57,131 nucleotides of DNA from positions 1-57,131 of the forward strand of contig JAEWBG010000008.1 in NCBI GenBank assembly GCA_023391335.1. The letters are read 5' to 3'. Source of the DNA: Pseudomonadota bacterium (GTDB lineage Bacteria; Pseudomonadota; Gammaproteobacteria; Steroidobacterales; Steroidobacteraceae). The notes under the pieces are model-generated. The model was not told where the DNA came from. It ran no database searches and was given only the letters and a program-made list of their open reading frames with translations. Position 1 is the first letter of the stretch. The number at the start of each line of letters is the position of its first letter. Shown piece by piece: positions 42,118-52,150 of the stretch. Position numbers and translations under genes: made by a program.

Positions 42118-42247
42118 GGACGCAACACAGAGATCGCAAAAGAAAAATAGACTAGTTCGGCTCTACCGTAGCAGGACGTCTACCACGAGGCATGTTGATC
42201 TTCTTTGTGTCCTGGAATGCATCCTTGCGTTCTTTGTGTTTCGTCCT
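42118..42247. repeat. Inverted 9-nt-period array (family B)
   Basis: A left arm GGACGCAACACAGAGATCGC faces a right arm that includes TTCTTTGTGTCC and TTCTTTGTGTTTCGTCC. It lies between the convergent BsuPI-like gene and treY. Confidence 0.65.
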
Positions 42248-42250
42248 TTC

Positions 42251-45100
42251 CTAGCTGAACACCGCAAGCGGAAACGCCGAGAGCACCTCGCTCACACGCA
42301 CGATATGACTGCCTTCCACTTCGGCGGACGCAATCGTTCTTCCGGTGAACACATCCGTGCCTTGAATGGCGTTCGGCAGAATCAGACGAGTGTCTCCCCA
42401 CACTTCGGCGCCGAGCGGCAGGCCTGGCGTGGCATTCATGAGCTTCGCGAACCATCGTGGCAACACCGCCACCATCCTCTCTCCCGCATGCTCGCGCGCG
42501 AAGGCAAGCACGTGATCCTTGCGATCGCCCTCGACTTGGATGATTTGGTAATCGCTCTGCGCGAACACCGCTGCCTTCTGCGATCGCAACTGCAATAGCT
42601 TCCACGTTACGAACAGCTTCGCAGTCGCGCTCATCGGATCAGGAATGGACTGTGCCGATTCGATTGCATTCAGCTCTGCTTGCGCCGCCCTGTAATCGAC
42701 TGGACGACGATTGTCCGGATCCACCAGCGCCAACGCAGGCCGTTCGGTTCCTTGATAAATGTCCGGCACGCCAGGCACCGTGAGCTTCAGCGCCACCTGC
42801 ACCAACGAGTTGAGCGCGCCGAAGTAGATGACGTCATTGGCGAGCGAAGAGAAGTCACGCAAGAAGGCATTGAGTTCAGCGTTTTCCAGCAAGCGTTGCA
42901 CGAAGTCCTGCAGCGCCGTTTCATACTCCGCGTTTGGCGAGAGCCAGGAAGTAATTCGTTTCGATTCGCGCGCTGCCTTCACCACGTATGCCTTGAGGCG
43001 CTCGATCAAGTCGTCGTTCGACTGATCTGCCGTCCACATGCCGACCAGCGTTTGATAGATCAGATATTCATCTTCGCGATCGGGCGCCGCGCGGCCATCC
43101 ACGATTTTGCGGCGGCTGCGGTTGAGCTTGGACCAGCGGCTCAGATGCAATTTCCATCGCTCTGGCATTTCGCTCAGCACTGCGATACGAGCGCGAACGT
43201 CCTCGCTGCGCTTCGTATCGTGCGTGCTCGTCGCCAGCATCGAGAACGGCCATTGTTTGGCGCGTTCGACATTTGCCTGGTGCAAAGCAGTATTGGAAAC
43301 CGAGAAGCGCCGTGGATCGCCACCTACTTCGTTCAAGCACACCAACCGCGAGTAGCGATAGAACGCCGTGTCTTCCACTCCCTTCGCGGTCACGGGCGAC
43401 GTGACTTGTTGAAATTTCATCGCGAATTCCATCATCGCCTGGCGGTGCGACTCAGGACGGTTTGCCGCGGCGTCTCCCAGAACGACGTCACGCAGGAAAT
43501 CGAAAACCGACACTTCGATGGCGCTGCGCTTACGCGCGACGTTGATCGCCCAATTCACGATGCGCCGGTCCTCGTCGCTGACGCCTCGATGAGAAACGTA
43601 CGTGCGATAGACCGGAAACGCCGCAATCGTTTCGATGATCGCCTCGCGCATCGCGGCACGCGTGAAATCCGCCGTATGGCGATCCAGTTGTGCGATTCGA
43701 TCGAGCTGGGTCGCGAGCACTTCCACTTCGGCTGCCAGTGCAGCTCGCATTACGAGCTTCTTGGAAACGCAAACGATCTCCTCGAAACTCGCGTCGCTCT
43801 CGGTGAACTGCCGATACCGGCGCGTCATTGCCGCTTCGTTGTCGGCACACACCAACCAGCAAGTGCTCACCGCGGCGAACTCGTATCCCGTCGTCCCATG
43901 AACTTTCCATGATTCGGGCAAGCGTTCATACGCTGCAAGAATCTTTTCCGTCACCACATACAAGGGGCGCGGATTCTGCTCGTCCGCACCGAAGCGCTGC
44001 TGCAAGCGCTCGAAGTACATGTCAGGGTCATACAGACCGTCGGAGTGATCGATCCTCAATCCATCGATCGCGCCTTGGTCGATCAATTCGAAAACGAATC
44101 GATGCGTGACATCGAACACCTCGCGCTCATTCATGCGCAGTGCAGCCAGATCGTTCACGTCGAAGAAGCGTCGATAATTGATCTCATCGACAGCCACTCT
44201 CCAATATGAAAGTCGATACGCTTGAGCTTCGATCAGCGAGTCCAATGCGTCGAACGAATCGGCTTGCCCGGGCGTACCGTTGATCCATGCAACCGTATCC
44301 TCGATGAACTGTCCGATCTGCGGACTGCGCTCGACCAAACGCGCTAAACGCCGCTTGTGCGCTTCCTTGTCGCGATAGCGAATCGTCACCGACTCTTCGT
44401 CGGTTCGATTGCGGGGTGGTAAGTGGCTGAAAGCTGTCAGTAAGCTCTCGAAGTCGCCGCGATCGGGATCATCCGCAGGTAACAGCGCATCGAGTGCGGC
44501 AGAACGTCCTTCGAATATCCGAGCGTACTCGCGAGGATCGATCGGAAAGCAGTGATCGTAGTAGTGCAGATTGAAACTGCCGCGGCTTGCTTCGAACTTG
44601 AGCTGCAATTCCCCGGCTTCCAAGACCGCTCCGTAAAAGCCGCCCAAGATCGGCACGAGTACGCGATCTCGCAATGAAGCACGATTGGGCCGCCAGTCGA
44701 TGTCGAAATAGGACGCAAAGTGCGCGGCGGGACCGTTCTCCAACACGTCCAGCCACCACAAATTCTCCTGTCCCATGATGCCGAGATGATTCGGCACGAT
44801 ATCGACGATCAAACCGAGCCCGTGCGCGTGCAATTCGGCAGCGAGTGCATCGAATTGCTCGCGAGTTCCCAGCTCCGGATTCAGCACCCCGTGCTCGACG
44901 ACATCGTACCCATGCATGCTGCCGGGCCGTGCTTTGAGTATCGGCGAGGCGTACACGTGGCTAATGCCAAGTCGCGCCAGATACGGAACGATCTTGCGAG
45001 CGTCTTCGAACGTGAATTGATGATTGAGTTGCAGCCGATAAGTCGCACGCGGGACGCGCCGCTGCATCGATCGCGAATCGGATGTGAGTCCTGCGCTCAT
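42251..45100 (-). CDS. treY: Malto-oligosyltrehalose synthase
   Basis: A 949-residue GH13 enzyme that turns the reducing end of maltodextrin into a trehalose unit by intramolecular transglycosylation. N-terminal motifs are RATYRLQLNHQFTFEDARKI and GHGYDVVEHGVLNPELG-like; the barrel shows LIVDIVPNHLGI (region I), IDGLRIDHSDGLYDPDMYF (region II, nucleophile) and VVTEKILAAYERLP (region III, acid). STHDTKRSEDVRARI and PGVPDIYQGTE complete the family picture. The ATG overlaps the treZ stop (ATGA), so expression is coupled. The usual start for TreY is at the RATYRLQL region, which supports this choice; the earlier in-frame extension overlaps treZ and is spurious. Confidence 0.95.
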   Translation of the reverse strand: MSAGLTSDSRSMQRRVPRATYRLQLNHQFTFEDARKIVPYLARLGISHVYASPILKARPGSMHGYDVVEHGVLNPELGTREQFDALAAELHAHGLGLIVDIVPNHLGIMGQENLWWLDVLENGPAAHFASYFDIDWRPNRASLRDRVLVPILGGFYGAVLEAGELQLKFEASRGSFNLHYYDHCFPIDPREYARIFEGRSAALDALLPADDPDRGDFESLLTAFSHLPPRNRTDEESVTIRYRDKEAHKRRLARLVERSPQIGQFIEDTVAWINGTPGQADSFDALDSLIEAQAYRLSYWRVAVDEINYRRFFDVNDLAALRMNEREVFDVTHRFVFELIDQGAIDGLRIDHSDGLYDPDMYFERLQQRFGADEQNPRPLYVVTEKILAAYERLPESWKVHGTTGYEFAAVSTCWLVCADNEAAMTRRYRQFTESDASFEEIVCVSKKLVMRAALAAEVEVLATQLDRIAQLDRHTADFTRAAMREAIIETIAAFPVYRTYVSHRGVSDEDRRIVNWAINVARKRSAIEVSVFDFLRDVVLGDAAANRPESHRQAMMEFAMKFQQVTSPVTAKGVEDTAFYRYSRLVCLNEVGGDPRRFSVSNTALHQANVERAKQWPFSMLATSTHDTKRSEDVRARIAVLSEMPERWKLHLSRWSKLNRSRRKIVDGRAAPDREDEYLIYQTLVGMWTADQSNDDLIERLKAYVVKAARESKRITSWLSPNAEYETALQDFVQRLLENAELNAFLRDFSSLANDVIYFGALNSLVQVALKLTVPGVPDIYQGTERPALALVDPDNRRPVDYRAAQAELNAIESAQSIPDPMSATAKLFVTWKLLQLRSQKAAVFAQSDYQIIQVEGDRKDHVLAFAREHAGERMVAVLPRWFAKLMNATPGLPLGAEVWGDTRLILPNAIQGTDVFTGRTIASAEVEGSHIVRVSEVLSAFPLAVFS

Positions 45101-46902
45101 GCGCGTGTCGTGAACACGTGAACTTGCCAAGCCCCCAAGACATCGCCCGACTGACTGGCAAACACAGTCTGAGCGTGGCACGGAACATCGGTACGCGTGG
45201 GAGCGCCCACGTTCACGATCATGACGAGTTCGCCCCCACGCTCCAGAGGCCAGCGCACTGTGAGGACACGATCTTGCACCGAATACGAGCTCATGCGCGG
45301 CTTGATCTGCGAGATGAGCGGCACGATGAAATCGCGCCGCCTGGACAAGAGTTCCGTCACATAGCGCAGCCAATCTGCATGCTCCGGGCGTTCGCGCTGC
45401 GACCAATCCAGGCGACTGCGCTCGAATGTCGTTCGAGCGATCGGATCGGGAATGCTGTCGGTACTCTGATCGGCGAATGCACTGAAGTGCTTAAACTCAG
45501 CGCGACGACCATCGCGGATTGCCTGCGCTAAGTCGCCTTCGTAATCGCAGAAGTAGAGAAACGGGGTCTTGGCCCCGAATTCTTCGCCCATGAACAACAT
45601 CGGCGGCTCGGGTGCGAGCAACAGCACCGCCATGGCGCCGCGTAGCTTTGCGTTCGGGACAAGTTGACTCAGCCGTTCGCCGAACGCTCGATTGCCGATT
45701 TGATCGTGATTCTGCAAAAAGTTGATAAACGCGGGCGCGGGCAGGTGTGCACTGGGTTCTCCCTTCTCATGCTGACTCGTTCGCGTGCGCTCGCCTTGAT
45801 ACGCAAAGCCTTCGCTCAGTACGCGCCCGAGCCGTTGCAGTGGCGCGTCGTCGTAATCGGCGTAGTAGCCTTCGTGCTCGCCCGTCAGCAACACATGCAG
45901 CGCGTGATGCGAATCGTCGTTCCACTGCGAAACCGCGGCTCCTCGCTCGTCCACGGGTAACTTCGATGTCAGCCAGCGCGCAGCGTTGTGTTCGTTCTCG
46001 AGCACCAGATGCACGGTGCGCTCGCGACCTGGGCCTGCGTCGACCCGCGCAATCAATTCCTCGATGAAGCTCGCACCGCTCTTGCCACAGATGGCATGCA
46101 CAGCGTCGAGGCGCAATCCATCCAAGTGAAATTCTTCGATCCAGTAGAGCGCGTTGTGTATGAAGAACTCACGGACTTCGCGTTGGCCGAAATCGATGGC
46201 ATTGCCCCACGGCGTGTGATGGCGATCCGTGAAGAACTGCGGCGCGTAGCGATGCAGATAGTTGCCTTCAGGTCCGAAGTGGTTATAGACCACATCCAGG
46301 ATCACGCCGATGCCGCGATCATGTGCAGCTTGGATGAACGCCTTGAAGTCTTCGGGCCGCCCATACGCAGGATGCGGCGCGAATGGCAGCACGCCGTCGT
46401 AGCCCCAGCCGCGATTGCCGTGGAAGCTCGCGACCGGCATCAGCTCCAGCGTCGTCACGCCCAAGCGAGCGAGATCGTCTAACCGCCGTGCCGCGCCGGC
46501 AAAGGTCCCCTCCGGGGTGAACGTCCCGATGTGTAGCTCATAGAGCACGGCTTCATCCCACCGCCTGCCCCGCCAATCCGTGTCGTGCCAATCGAACGTT
46601 GTCGGCGCAATCAATTCGCTTGCGGCATGCACCCCATCGGGATTGAAACGCGATGCGGGATCGGGGACATCCAGTGCATCGTCGATGAAATACGAATAGC
46701 GCAGCCCTGCAGCGCACCCACGCTCCGCCGGCAACTGGACTTGCCACCAGCCATCGCTTGCCCGAGCGAGCTGGATACGTGCTGAGTGATCGAGTGACGT
46801 GCGTAATTGCACGCTCAATGCAGCCGGAGCCCAAAGGCGAAACGTAGCGTTGCCCCGCTCATCGAGGCACGCACCGAAAGGCATTGCATGGGACCGCCTC
46901 AC
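45097..46902 (-). CDS. treZ: Malto-oligosyltrehalose trehalohydrolase
   Basis: A 601-residue GH13 enzyme that releases trehalose from malto-oligosyltrehalose made by TreY. An N-terminal carbohydrate-binding-like beta domain (about 10-85) precedes the barrel. VILDVVYNHFGPEGNYLHRY is region I, LDGLRLDAVHAICG region II (nucleophile Asp), VHLVLENEHN region III and FLQNHDQIGN region IV. The GTG start has GGGAG 7 nt upstream; an internal ATG six codons later is weaker. It is the first gene of the treZ-treY pair. A second treZ-like gene lies at 52.7 kb. Confidence 0.95.
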   Translation of the reverse strand: MRRSHAMPFGACLDERGNATFRLWAPAALSVQLRTSLDHSARIQLARASDGWWQVQLPAERGCAAGLRYSYFIDDALDVPDPASRFNPDGVHAASELIAPTTFDWHDTDWRGRRWDEAVLYELHIGTFTPEGTFAGAARRLDDLARLGVTTLELMPVASFHGNRGWGYDGVLPFAPHPAYGRPEDFKAFIQAAHDRGIGVILDVVYNHFGPEGNYLHRYAPQFFTDRHHTPWGNAIDFGQREVREFFIHNALYWIEEFHLDGLRLDAVHAICGKSGASFIEELIARVDAGPGRERTVHLVLENEHNAARWLTSKLPVDERGAAVSQWNDDSHHALHVLLTGEHEGYYADYDDAPLQRLGRVLSEGFAYQGERTRTSQHEKGEPSAHLPAPAFINFLQNHDQIGNRAFGERLSQLVPNAKLRGAMAVLLLAPEPPMLFMGEEFGAKTPFLYFCDYEGDLAQAIRDGRRAEFKHFSAFADQSTDSIPDPIARTTFERSRLDWSQRERPEHADWLRYVTELLSRRRDFIVPLISQIKPRMSSYSVQDRVLTVRWPLERGGELVMIVNVGAPTRTDVPCHAQTVFASQSGDVLGAWQVHVFTTRA

Positions 46903-46965
46903 ACGGAAACTCCCTAAGCGGTCAGATGACGTGAAGAACCCCTCCCGAGATAGGAGGGAAGGGAT

Positions 46966-47973
46966 TTAGATAGGTGCACCCATTGAGGTGCGCCGTTCAA
47001 AGTGCGCATGTTGAGCGGCCAGGCTCAAATGAGCGGACGACTCGGAGATGCGCGGCTCGCGTTCGCTGCGTCGTAGCGTTTCGCCCACGCGCACCGGCGT
47101 GCCCAAATCGCTCCATCCGCACGGGGGAACCTTGATCACGCACAGGTTCGCCTCGTTGCCTTCGAGGATGTCGCGGGAGAAGTCCAAGTCGGGCAGACGT
47201 TCATACAGTTCGACGACGGCCGGCCACCCGGCCGCCGGGAACGCAGATCGCAAATGGCGCTTCACGATAACTTGCATCTCCATGACCATCAGCGAATACC
47301 GAGGCAAGAACAAATCGAGCAGCGATTGCGCGCTTGCAGCGATGATGAAGGCATTCCACAGGCCGCCAGCGCGAACGATTTCCGCAGCCGAGGAGTACGA
47401 AGGCTTCTCGACGAAGCGAGCCACAGTCTGCCCTCCCCACTCATCGGCCTGGGGATCAGCCCGCGCGGGCAGGATATAGCCGAGTTCCGGATCGACCTCT
47501 TCGGGCTCCAAACCCAACAAGACCGGCTTCTTCGGTAGATGCTCCAGATGCGCCACTGCGGCTTCGAGCGCCTGGCGCATCACGCCCTCGTCGCGGACAT
47601 AATGGTCGGCAGGCAACAGCAGCACCTGCGCCTTGGGGTCTATCGCCAGGATGTGCAGCAGCGAATACAAGATGCCGATGCCGGTCCCACGATTACGTGG
47701 CTGCACGATCAAGTTCTTCGTCGGCAGCGAGTTCAATCCTGGCGTTTGCGACCACCACTGCTGATGCTGTTGGGCAACAATCGTGCAGATGCGCTCTGGC
47801 GGGACGATGTGGCTTGCACGTACGATTGCATCCTCGAGCAACGAACGGTGGCCATGTAGAGAACAAAATTGTTTGGGGACTGCAGTACCGCAGGGCTTGG
47901 TGGTCAACGCGCGAAGACGGCTTCCATTACCAGCAGCGAGCACCAAAGCCCATACGTGATCTGAGTTCGACAT
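46966..47973 (-). CDS. Mannose-1-phosphate guanylyltransferase-like protein
   Basis: A 335-residue sugar-nucleotide pyrophosphorylase-type protein: LVLAAGNGSRLRALTTKPCG and VPKQF form the nucleotide-binding signature, RNRGTGIGILYSLLHI a conserved loop, PADHYV a metal site and VARFVEKPS the FVEKP motif. CGWSDLGTPVRVGETL closes the domain. The C-terminal isomerase domain of bifunctional ManC is absent. It would form GDP-mannose or another NDP-sugar. GGAG lies 5 nt before the chosen ATG; the 18-codon extension upstream is disfavoured. It is 63 nt from treZ, so a link with the trehalose genes is possible but not shown. Confidence 0.8.
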   Translation of the reverse strand: MSNSDHVWALVLAAGNGSRLRALTTKPCGTAVPKQFCSLHGHRSLLEDAIVRASHIVPPERICTIVAQQHQQWWSQTPGLNSLPTKNLIVQPRNRGTGIGILYSLLHILAIDPKAQVLLLPADHYVRDEGVMRQALEAAVAHLEHLPKKPVLLGLEPEEVDPELGYILPARADPQADEWGGQTVARFVEKPSYSSAAEIVRAGGLWNAFIIAASAQSLLDLFLPRYSLMVMEMQVIVKRHLRSAFPAAGWPAVVELYERLPDLDFSRDILEGNEANLCVIKVPPCGWSDLGTPVRVGETLRRSEREPRISESSAHLSLAAQHAHFERRTSMGAPI

Positions 47974-48238
47974 TGCAGCTCCAAGGAAAACGGTGCGCGA
48001 GGCATTTCTAAAATTCTGCCTGCGCATCGCGGCCTAAATACATGACCGCACTGACTAGTTCCCTTAAATACACGATCATCGTTGCAGTATTCGGAACAGG
48101 AACAGATGAGCATGCGTAATGCGAATGCTCTCTTACGTCCGAACCAACGCGATGGCGTGTGTCGGTCATTGTTGCGGTCACCAATGAACGTGATCGACTC
48201 ACTTAGAACACCTCGAACGAGGAGCGCTTGGCGGCCGG

Positions 48239-49858
48239 ATGAAATCACGCGATATGAATAGGACACGCGCGTCTGCGAACGACACGAACGCGCCAACGGC
48301 GCAGCCTCATCGTTTCCGCTTCTGGCTCGCGCTCATGACTGCCGGTGTGGCATGCGTCGTGGCAGCGGCAACGGCCCCGCAAACGAGTGCGACCAAAGCG
48401 GCAGCAACTGCTCGCCCGGCTGCAGCTCAGAAGCCACAAGGCTTCTCGGCGAACACTGTCATTGAACTTGCGCGTCGCCTATCGGCAAGTCCGTACACGG
48501 CGAAGCACATCGACAACAACTCGCCCCTCGCGCAACTGAACTACGACCAATATCGACAGGTCCGTTTCAATCGGGAAGCGGCGATCTGGCGTAACGAGCA
48601 GGTGCCCTTTCATGTCGAAGTGCTGCCTGCTGGATTCCTTTTCCGCACGCCCGTGCAGGTTTGGATCGTGGAGAACGGCCAACCGCAAGAGATTCAGTCC
48701 ACACCCGGGATGTTCGTGCTCGGGGACAAAGTGCAAAAGCTGCTCGCGAACGTGCAGATTCCGATCTCGGGCCTTCGCCTGCAGACGCGCTTGAACTCGC
48801 GCTCGAGTTGGGATGAGTTCGCCGCATTCCAGGGCGCCACGTATTTCCGCGCCGTTCCAAAGGATGAGTTCTACGGCCTATCGGCCCGTGGGCTCGCGAT
48901 CCGAACCGCGCATCCGCTGGGAGAAGAATTTCCGGTCTTCACGCAATTCTGGGTGGAACGACCCAGCGCCAACGCCGCCGGGATTGTCGTGCACGCATTG
49001 CTGGAGAGTCAGTCGACCACCGGGGCATATAAGTTTTCCATTACGCCCGGTGCGGAAACCATCATGGACGTGGACCTGACGCTCTTTCCGCGCGTGCAAC
49101 TCGAGAACGTCGGCATCGCACCGCTGACCTCGATGTTCCTGTTCGATGAAAGCGATCGCGCACGCATCGACGATTTTCGCGACGAGGTGCATGACTCGGA
49201 CGGTCTGCAAATCTTGATGGCGTCGGGCGAGAGAGTATTCCGCCCCCTGAGAAACCCGACGCAGCTGCAGATCTCGAGCTTTACGTCCAGCGCGCCGCTC
49301 GGTTTCGGATTGGTGCAGCGTTCCCGCAAGGTCATCGACTATTACGACTTCGAAGCGCACTACGAAGAGCGACCGAGCGCATGGATCGAGCCGACGAGCG
49401 ATTGGGGGCCGGGCGATGTGCAGCTGATCGAAATTCCGACCGATCGCGAATCCAATGACAACATCGTCTCGTTCTTTCACTTGAAAGATCCGCTACCGGC
49501 CGGCAAACCGTGGCATGCCTCGTATCGCATCCATTGGACGCCCTCGCCCAAGCTTGGGCCGAAGATGGGACGAGTGCTGGTGACGCGTTCGGGTCCGACA
49601 TTCGATGGCAAGCGTCGCGTGTTTGCATTGGACTTCGCGGGCGTCGGTAAAACTACGGATGATCTCGAGATCGATGCAGGCACCTCGGCCGGGCGATTGG
49701 TGAATTTGTTGTTGCAGCCAAACCCGGTGACCAAGGGAATTCGTGCTAGCTTTGAGCTGGACGCGGCCGGCGCGCCAGTCGCTGAGCTGCGTCTGCGTTT
49801 GCTGCGAGACAAGAAACCCATCAGTGAGACATGGCTGTATCGATGGACGGCCAGTTAA
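48239..49858 (+). CDS. opgG: Glucan biosynthesis protein OpgG (MdoG)
   Basis: A 539-residue periplasmic protein, near E. coli OpgG in length with a longer N-terminus. The export segment is FWLALMTAGVACVVAAAT. The OpgG fold is indicated by DYDQYRQVRFNREAAIW-like, FYGLSARGLAIRTAHPLGEE, EEFPVFTQFWVERP, DLTLFPRVQLENVGIAPLTSM and FLFDESDRARIDDFRDEVHD. It is needed for branching and modification of osmoregulated periplasmic beta-glucans. It overlaps opgH by 28 nt, so coupled translation is likely, as in enterobacteria. The ATG at 48254 is an alternative; the ribosome site is distant for both. Confidence 0.93.
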   Translation: MKSRDMNRTRASANDTNAPTAQPHRFRFWLALMTAGVACVVAAATAPQTSATKAAATARPAAAQKPQGFSANTVIELARRLSASPYTAKHIDNNSPLAQLNYDQYRQVRFNREAAIWRNEQVPFHVEVLPAGFLFRTPVQVWIVENGQPQEIQSTPGMFVLGDKVQKLLANVQIPISGLRLQTRLNSRSSWDEFAAFQGATYFRAVPKDEFYGLSARGLAIRTAHPLGEEFPVFTQFWVERPSANAAGIVVHALLESQSTTGAYKFSITPGAETIMDVDLTLFPRVQLENVGIAPLTSMFLFDESDRARIDDFRDEVHDSDGLQILMASGERVFRPLRNPTQLQISSFTSSAPLGFGLVQRSRKVIDYYDFEAHYEERPSAWIEPTSDWGPGDVQLIEIPTDRESNDNIVSFFHLKDPLPAGKPWHASYRIHWTPSPKLGPKMGRVLVTRSGPTFDGKRRVFALDFAGVGKTTDDLEIDAGTSAGRLVNLLLQPNPVTKGIRASFELDAAGAPVAELRLRLLRDKKPISETWLYRWTAS

Positions 49859-51990
49859 AAAACGCCCACCCCCCAGCGCCTGACCAAGAGCCTGAGCCTC
49901 AAGATCCCGAGGTCGTACGCGGCGGCATGCCTTTCGAGCGGCCGCTTCCGATGCCCACTCAAGATCTGTCCCGCGCGCCCGATGCGCCTCGGGTCGGTGC
50001 ACAAGGCTGGCGGACGATTTTGGCGCGGCTCGTCTCCGTGCTCGGCACGCTCGCGATCACCGGCTATGGCGTCTACGAGATGGTCGCCATCGTCAACTAT
50101 TCGCAAATGACGTGGCTGCAAGCACTTTTGATCGTGATCTTTGCGGTCACGCTTGCATGGATCGCCTTCTCTGCCGCATCAGGCATCGTGGGTTTCTTTC
50201 TTCCCAGCCCGCGCTTCGAATCCGCTCCGCTCGCACAAAGCCGAACCGCGTTGTTGATGCCGGTCTATAACGAAGATCCATCGCGAACCACGGCAGCCCT
50301 GCAGGCAATGGCCGAATCGCTTGCCGAACTCGGTGCAGCGAAGAACTTCGAGATCGTGATCATCTCGGATTCCACTCAGGTAGATCCATGGATCGAGGAG
50401 TCGCTCGCGGTCGATGCATTGCGCCGCGAGCTGCGCGAGATCATGCCGGTATGGTATCGACGTCGCTGGCACAACACCGGCCGCAAAGCCGGCAACGTCG
50501 AGGAGTTCGTCAAGCGCTGGGGCGGACGTTACGACTACATGGTCGTGCTCGATGCCGACAGCTTGATGAGCGGCGAAACGCTGGTCGAACTCGCCCAGCG
50601 CATGCAAGCCGATCCGCGGCTCGGCATTTTGCAGACGGTGCCAATGCTCATCGGCAACGACAGTGTGTTCGCACGTCTGCAACAATTTGCAGGTCGTGTG
50701 TATGGCGCAGTGATTGCGCGCGGTGTTTCCGCATGGTCCGGCAACGACGGCAACTACTGGGGGCACAACGCCATCATTCGGGTCACTGCATTTGCTGAAG
50801 CATGCGGACTGCCGCAGTTGCCAGGACGCAAACCCTTCGGCGGTCATGTGCTCTCGCATGACTTCGTCGAAGCCGCACTGATCCGCCGCGCCGGATGGAA
50901 GGTGCGTATGGCGACGGACTTGAACGGGTCGTGGGAAGAAAGTCCGCCTTCGATGATCGACGTCGCAGTTCGCGACCGCCGATGGGCTCAGGGCAATCTG
51001 CAACACAGCAAGATCATCGGCGCGGCGGGGCTCGCCCTTGCCAATCGCGCGCACTTCTTGATCGGCATCATGAGTTATTTGTCCTCGCCCCTGTGGCTGA
51101 TACTGCTGCTGGTCGGATTCGTACTCACGCTGCAAGCGACGCTGATTCGTCCCGAATACTTCAGCCACGCATTCCAATTGTTCCCGGACTGGCCGCGATT
51201 CGATGCGAAGCGAATGATGTCGCTCTTCGCCTTCACGATGTTGGTACTGTTCACGCCGAAGATCTTGGGGCTCATCCGCAGTCTCTTCACCAGCAAAGTG
51301 CGTCGCGGTTGCGGAGGGCTGCTCGGCATCACATTCAGTGTGATCTTCGAGACGATTCTTTCCGCCTTGTATGCCCCGATCATGATGCTGGTTCAAACCC
51401 ATCACGTGATCGACATCCTCACGGGTCGCGACTCGGGCTGGAATGCACAACGCCGCAATGCCTGGATGACTGCATGGAATGAAGCCGCGAAAGTGCATTG
51501 GTCGCATCTGATCGCAGGCATTGCCATCGGCGTGATTTCATATCTCATCTCGCCAAACCTGTTTTTGTGGATGTCGCCGACGATTGCAGGTCTGCTGCTC
51601 TCGATTCCGCTCTCGAAGATGAGCGGTAGTGTGCAAACAGGCCGCGTATTACGCACGCTTGGCCTGCTGCGCATTCCTGAAGAGCGCGATCCGCACCCGA
51701 TCATGAAACGGCGCGAAGCGATTCTGGAACGTATGCCGCCTGCTCAACATGAATGCCTGCGTTATCTCGCGCGCAATCAACAAGCGCGCCTTGCTCATGT
51801 CAGCGGCAACTTGCCTCGTCCGGAGGAATCTCGCGGCCATCCCGATCCGCATCGCTTGACCGCCGAACGCAAGGTTCACGAAGCTCGCACGCTCAACGAA
51901 CTTCTTTCCTGGCTCGGTCCCGCCGAACGCGTGCATGTTGCTGGAGATGCTGACTTGCTCGAGCGGCTTGCTCAGTTGCCGGATGGCTAG
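49831..51990 (+). CDS. opgH: Glucosyltransferase OpgH (MdoH)
   Basis: A 719-residue inner-membrane family 2 glycosyltransferase, shorter than E. coli OpgH (about 850). Membrane helices are near 65-120, then about 400-560. The catalytic part shows TALLMPVYNEDPSRTTAAL, IISDSTQVDPW, MVVLDADSLMSGE (DxD-type), HDFVEAALIRRAGW and RDRRWAQGNLQH (the QxxRW-type motif). It polymerises the beta-1,2-glucose backbone from UDP-glucose, with acyl carrier protein as helper in E. coli. A 28-nt overlap with opgG and a shared strand support an operon. Intergenic repeats follow its stop. Confidence 0.94.
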   Translation: MAVSMDGQLKNAHPPAPDQEPEPQDPEVVRGGMPFERPLPMPTQDLSRAPDAPRVGAQGWRTILARLVSVLGTLAITGYGVYEMVAIVNYSQMTWLQALLIVIFAVTLAWIAFSAASGIVGFFLPSPRFESAPLAQSRTALLMPVYNEDPSRTTAALQAMAESLAELGAAKNFEIVIISDSTQVDPWIEESLAVDALRRELREIMPVWYRRRWHNTGRKAGNVEEFVKRWGGRYDYMVVLDADSLMSGETLVELAQRMQADPRLGILQTVPMLIGNDSVFARLQQFAGRVYGAVIARGVSAWSGNDGNYWGHNAIIRVTAFAEACGLPQLPGRKPFGGHVLSHDFVEAALIRRAGWKVRMATDLNGSWEESPPSMIDVAVRDRRWAQGNLQHSKIIGAAGLALANRAHFLIGIMSYLSSPLWLILLLVGFVLTLQATLIRPEYFSHAFQLFPDWPRFDAKRMMSLFAFTMLVLFTPKILGLIRSLFTSKVRRGCGGLLGITFSVIFETILSALYAPIMMLVQTHHVIDILTGRDSGWNAQRRNAWMTAWNEAAKVHWSHLIAGIAIGVISYLISPNLFLWMSPTIAGLLLSIPLSKMSGSVQTGRVLRTLGLLRIPEERDPHPIMKRREAILERMPPAQHECLRYLARNQQARLAHVSGNLPRPEESRGHPDPHRLTAERKVHEARTLNELLSWLGPAERVHVAGDADLLERLAQLPDG

Positions 51991-52017
51991 GGCGAACGCA
52001 GCGAACCCCAGAGATCC

Positions 52018-52140
52018 CGGACGCAACACAAAGCGCACATAGATGAGCGCTTTAGCGGAAATGCACCGTTGGGACAAGATTGCGACCTCGGACACCTGTC
52101 TTGTTTTATCTCCGTGATCTCCGTGTCCTCCGTGTGAAAT
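52018..52140. repeat. Hybrid family B array pair
   Basis: The left arm is the CACAAAG type (ACGCAACACAAAGCGCACAT), while the right arm is the CTCCGTG type (TCTCCGTGATCTCCGTGTCC). The two arms are therefore from different sub-types and pair poorly, unlike other copies. Confidence 0.55.
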
Positions 52141-52150
52141 CTCTTTCGAG

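Noticed and set aside
42680..43912. 410-codon plus-strand frame inside treY
   Set aside because: It is antisense to treY, which has complete GH13 motifs; the frame lacks coherent hydrophobicity or motifs.
48108..48130. Rho-independent terminator before opgG
   Set aside because: The 6-bp stem has no T-run and lies in a divergent promoter region.
50179..51507. 442-codon minus-strand frame inside opgH
   Set aside because: It is antisense to the glycosyltransferase; no family match is seen.
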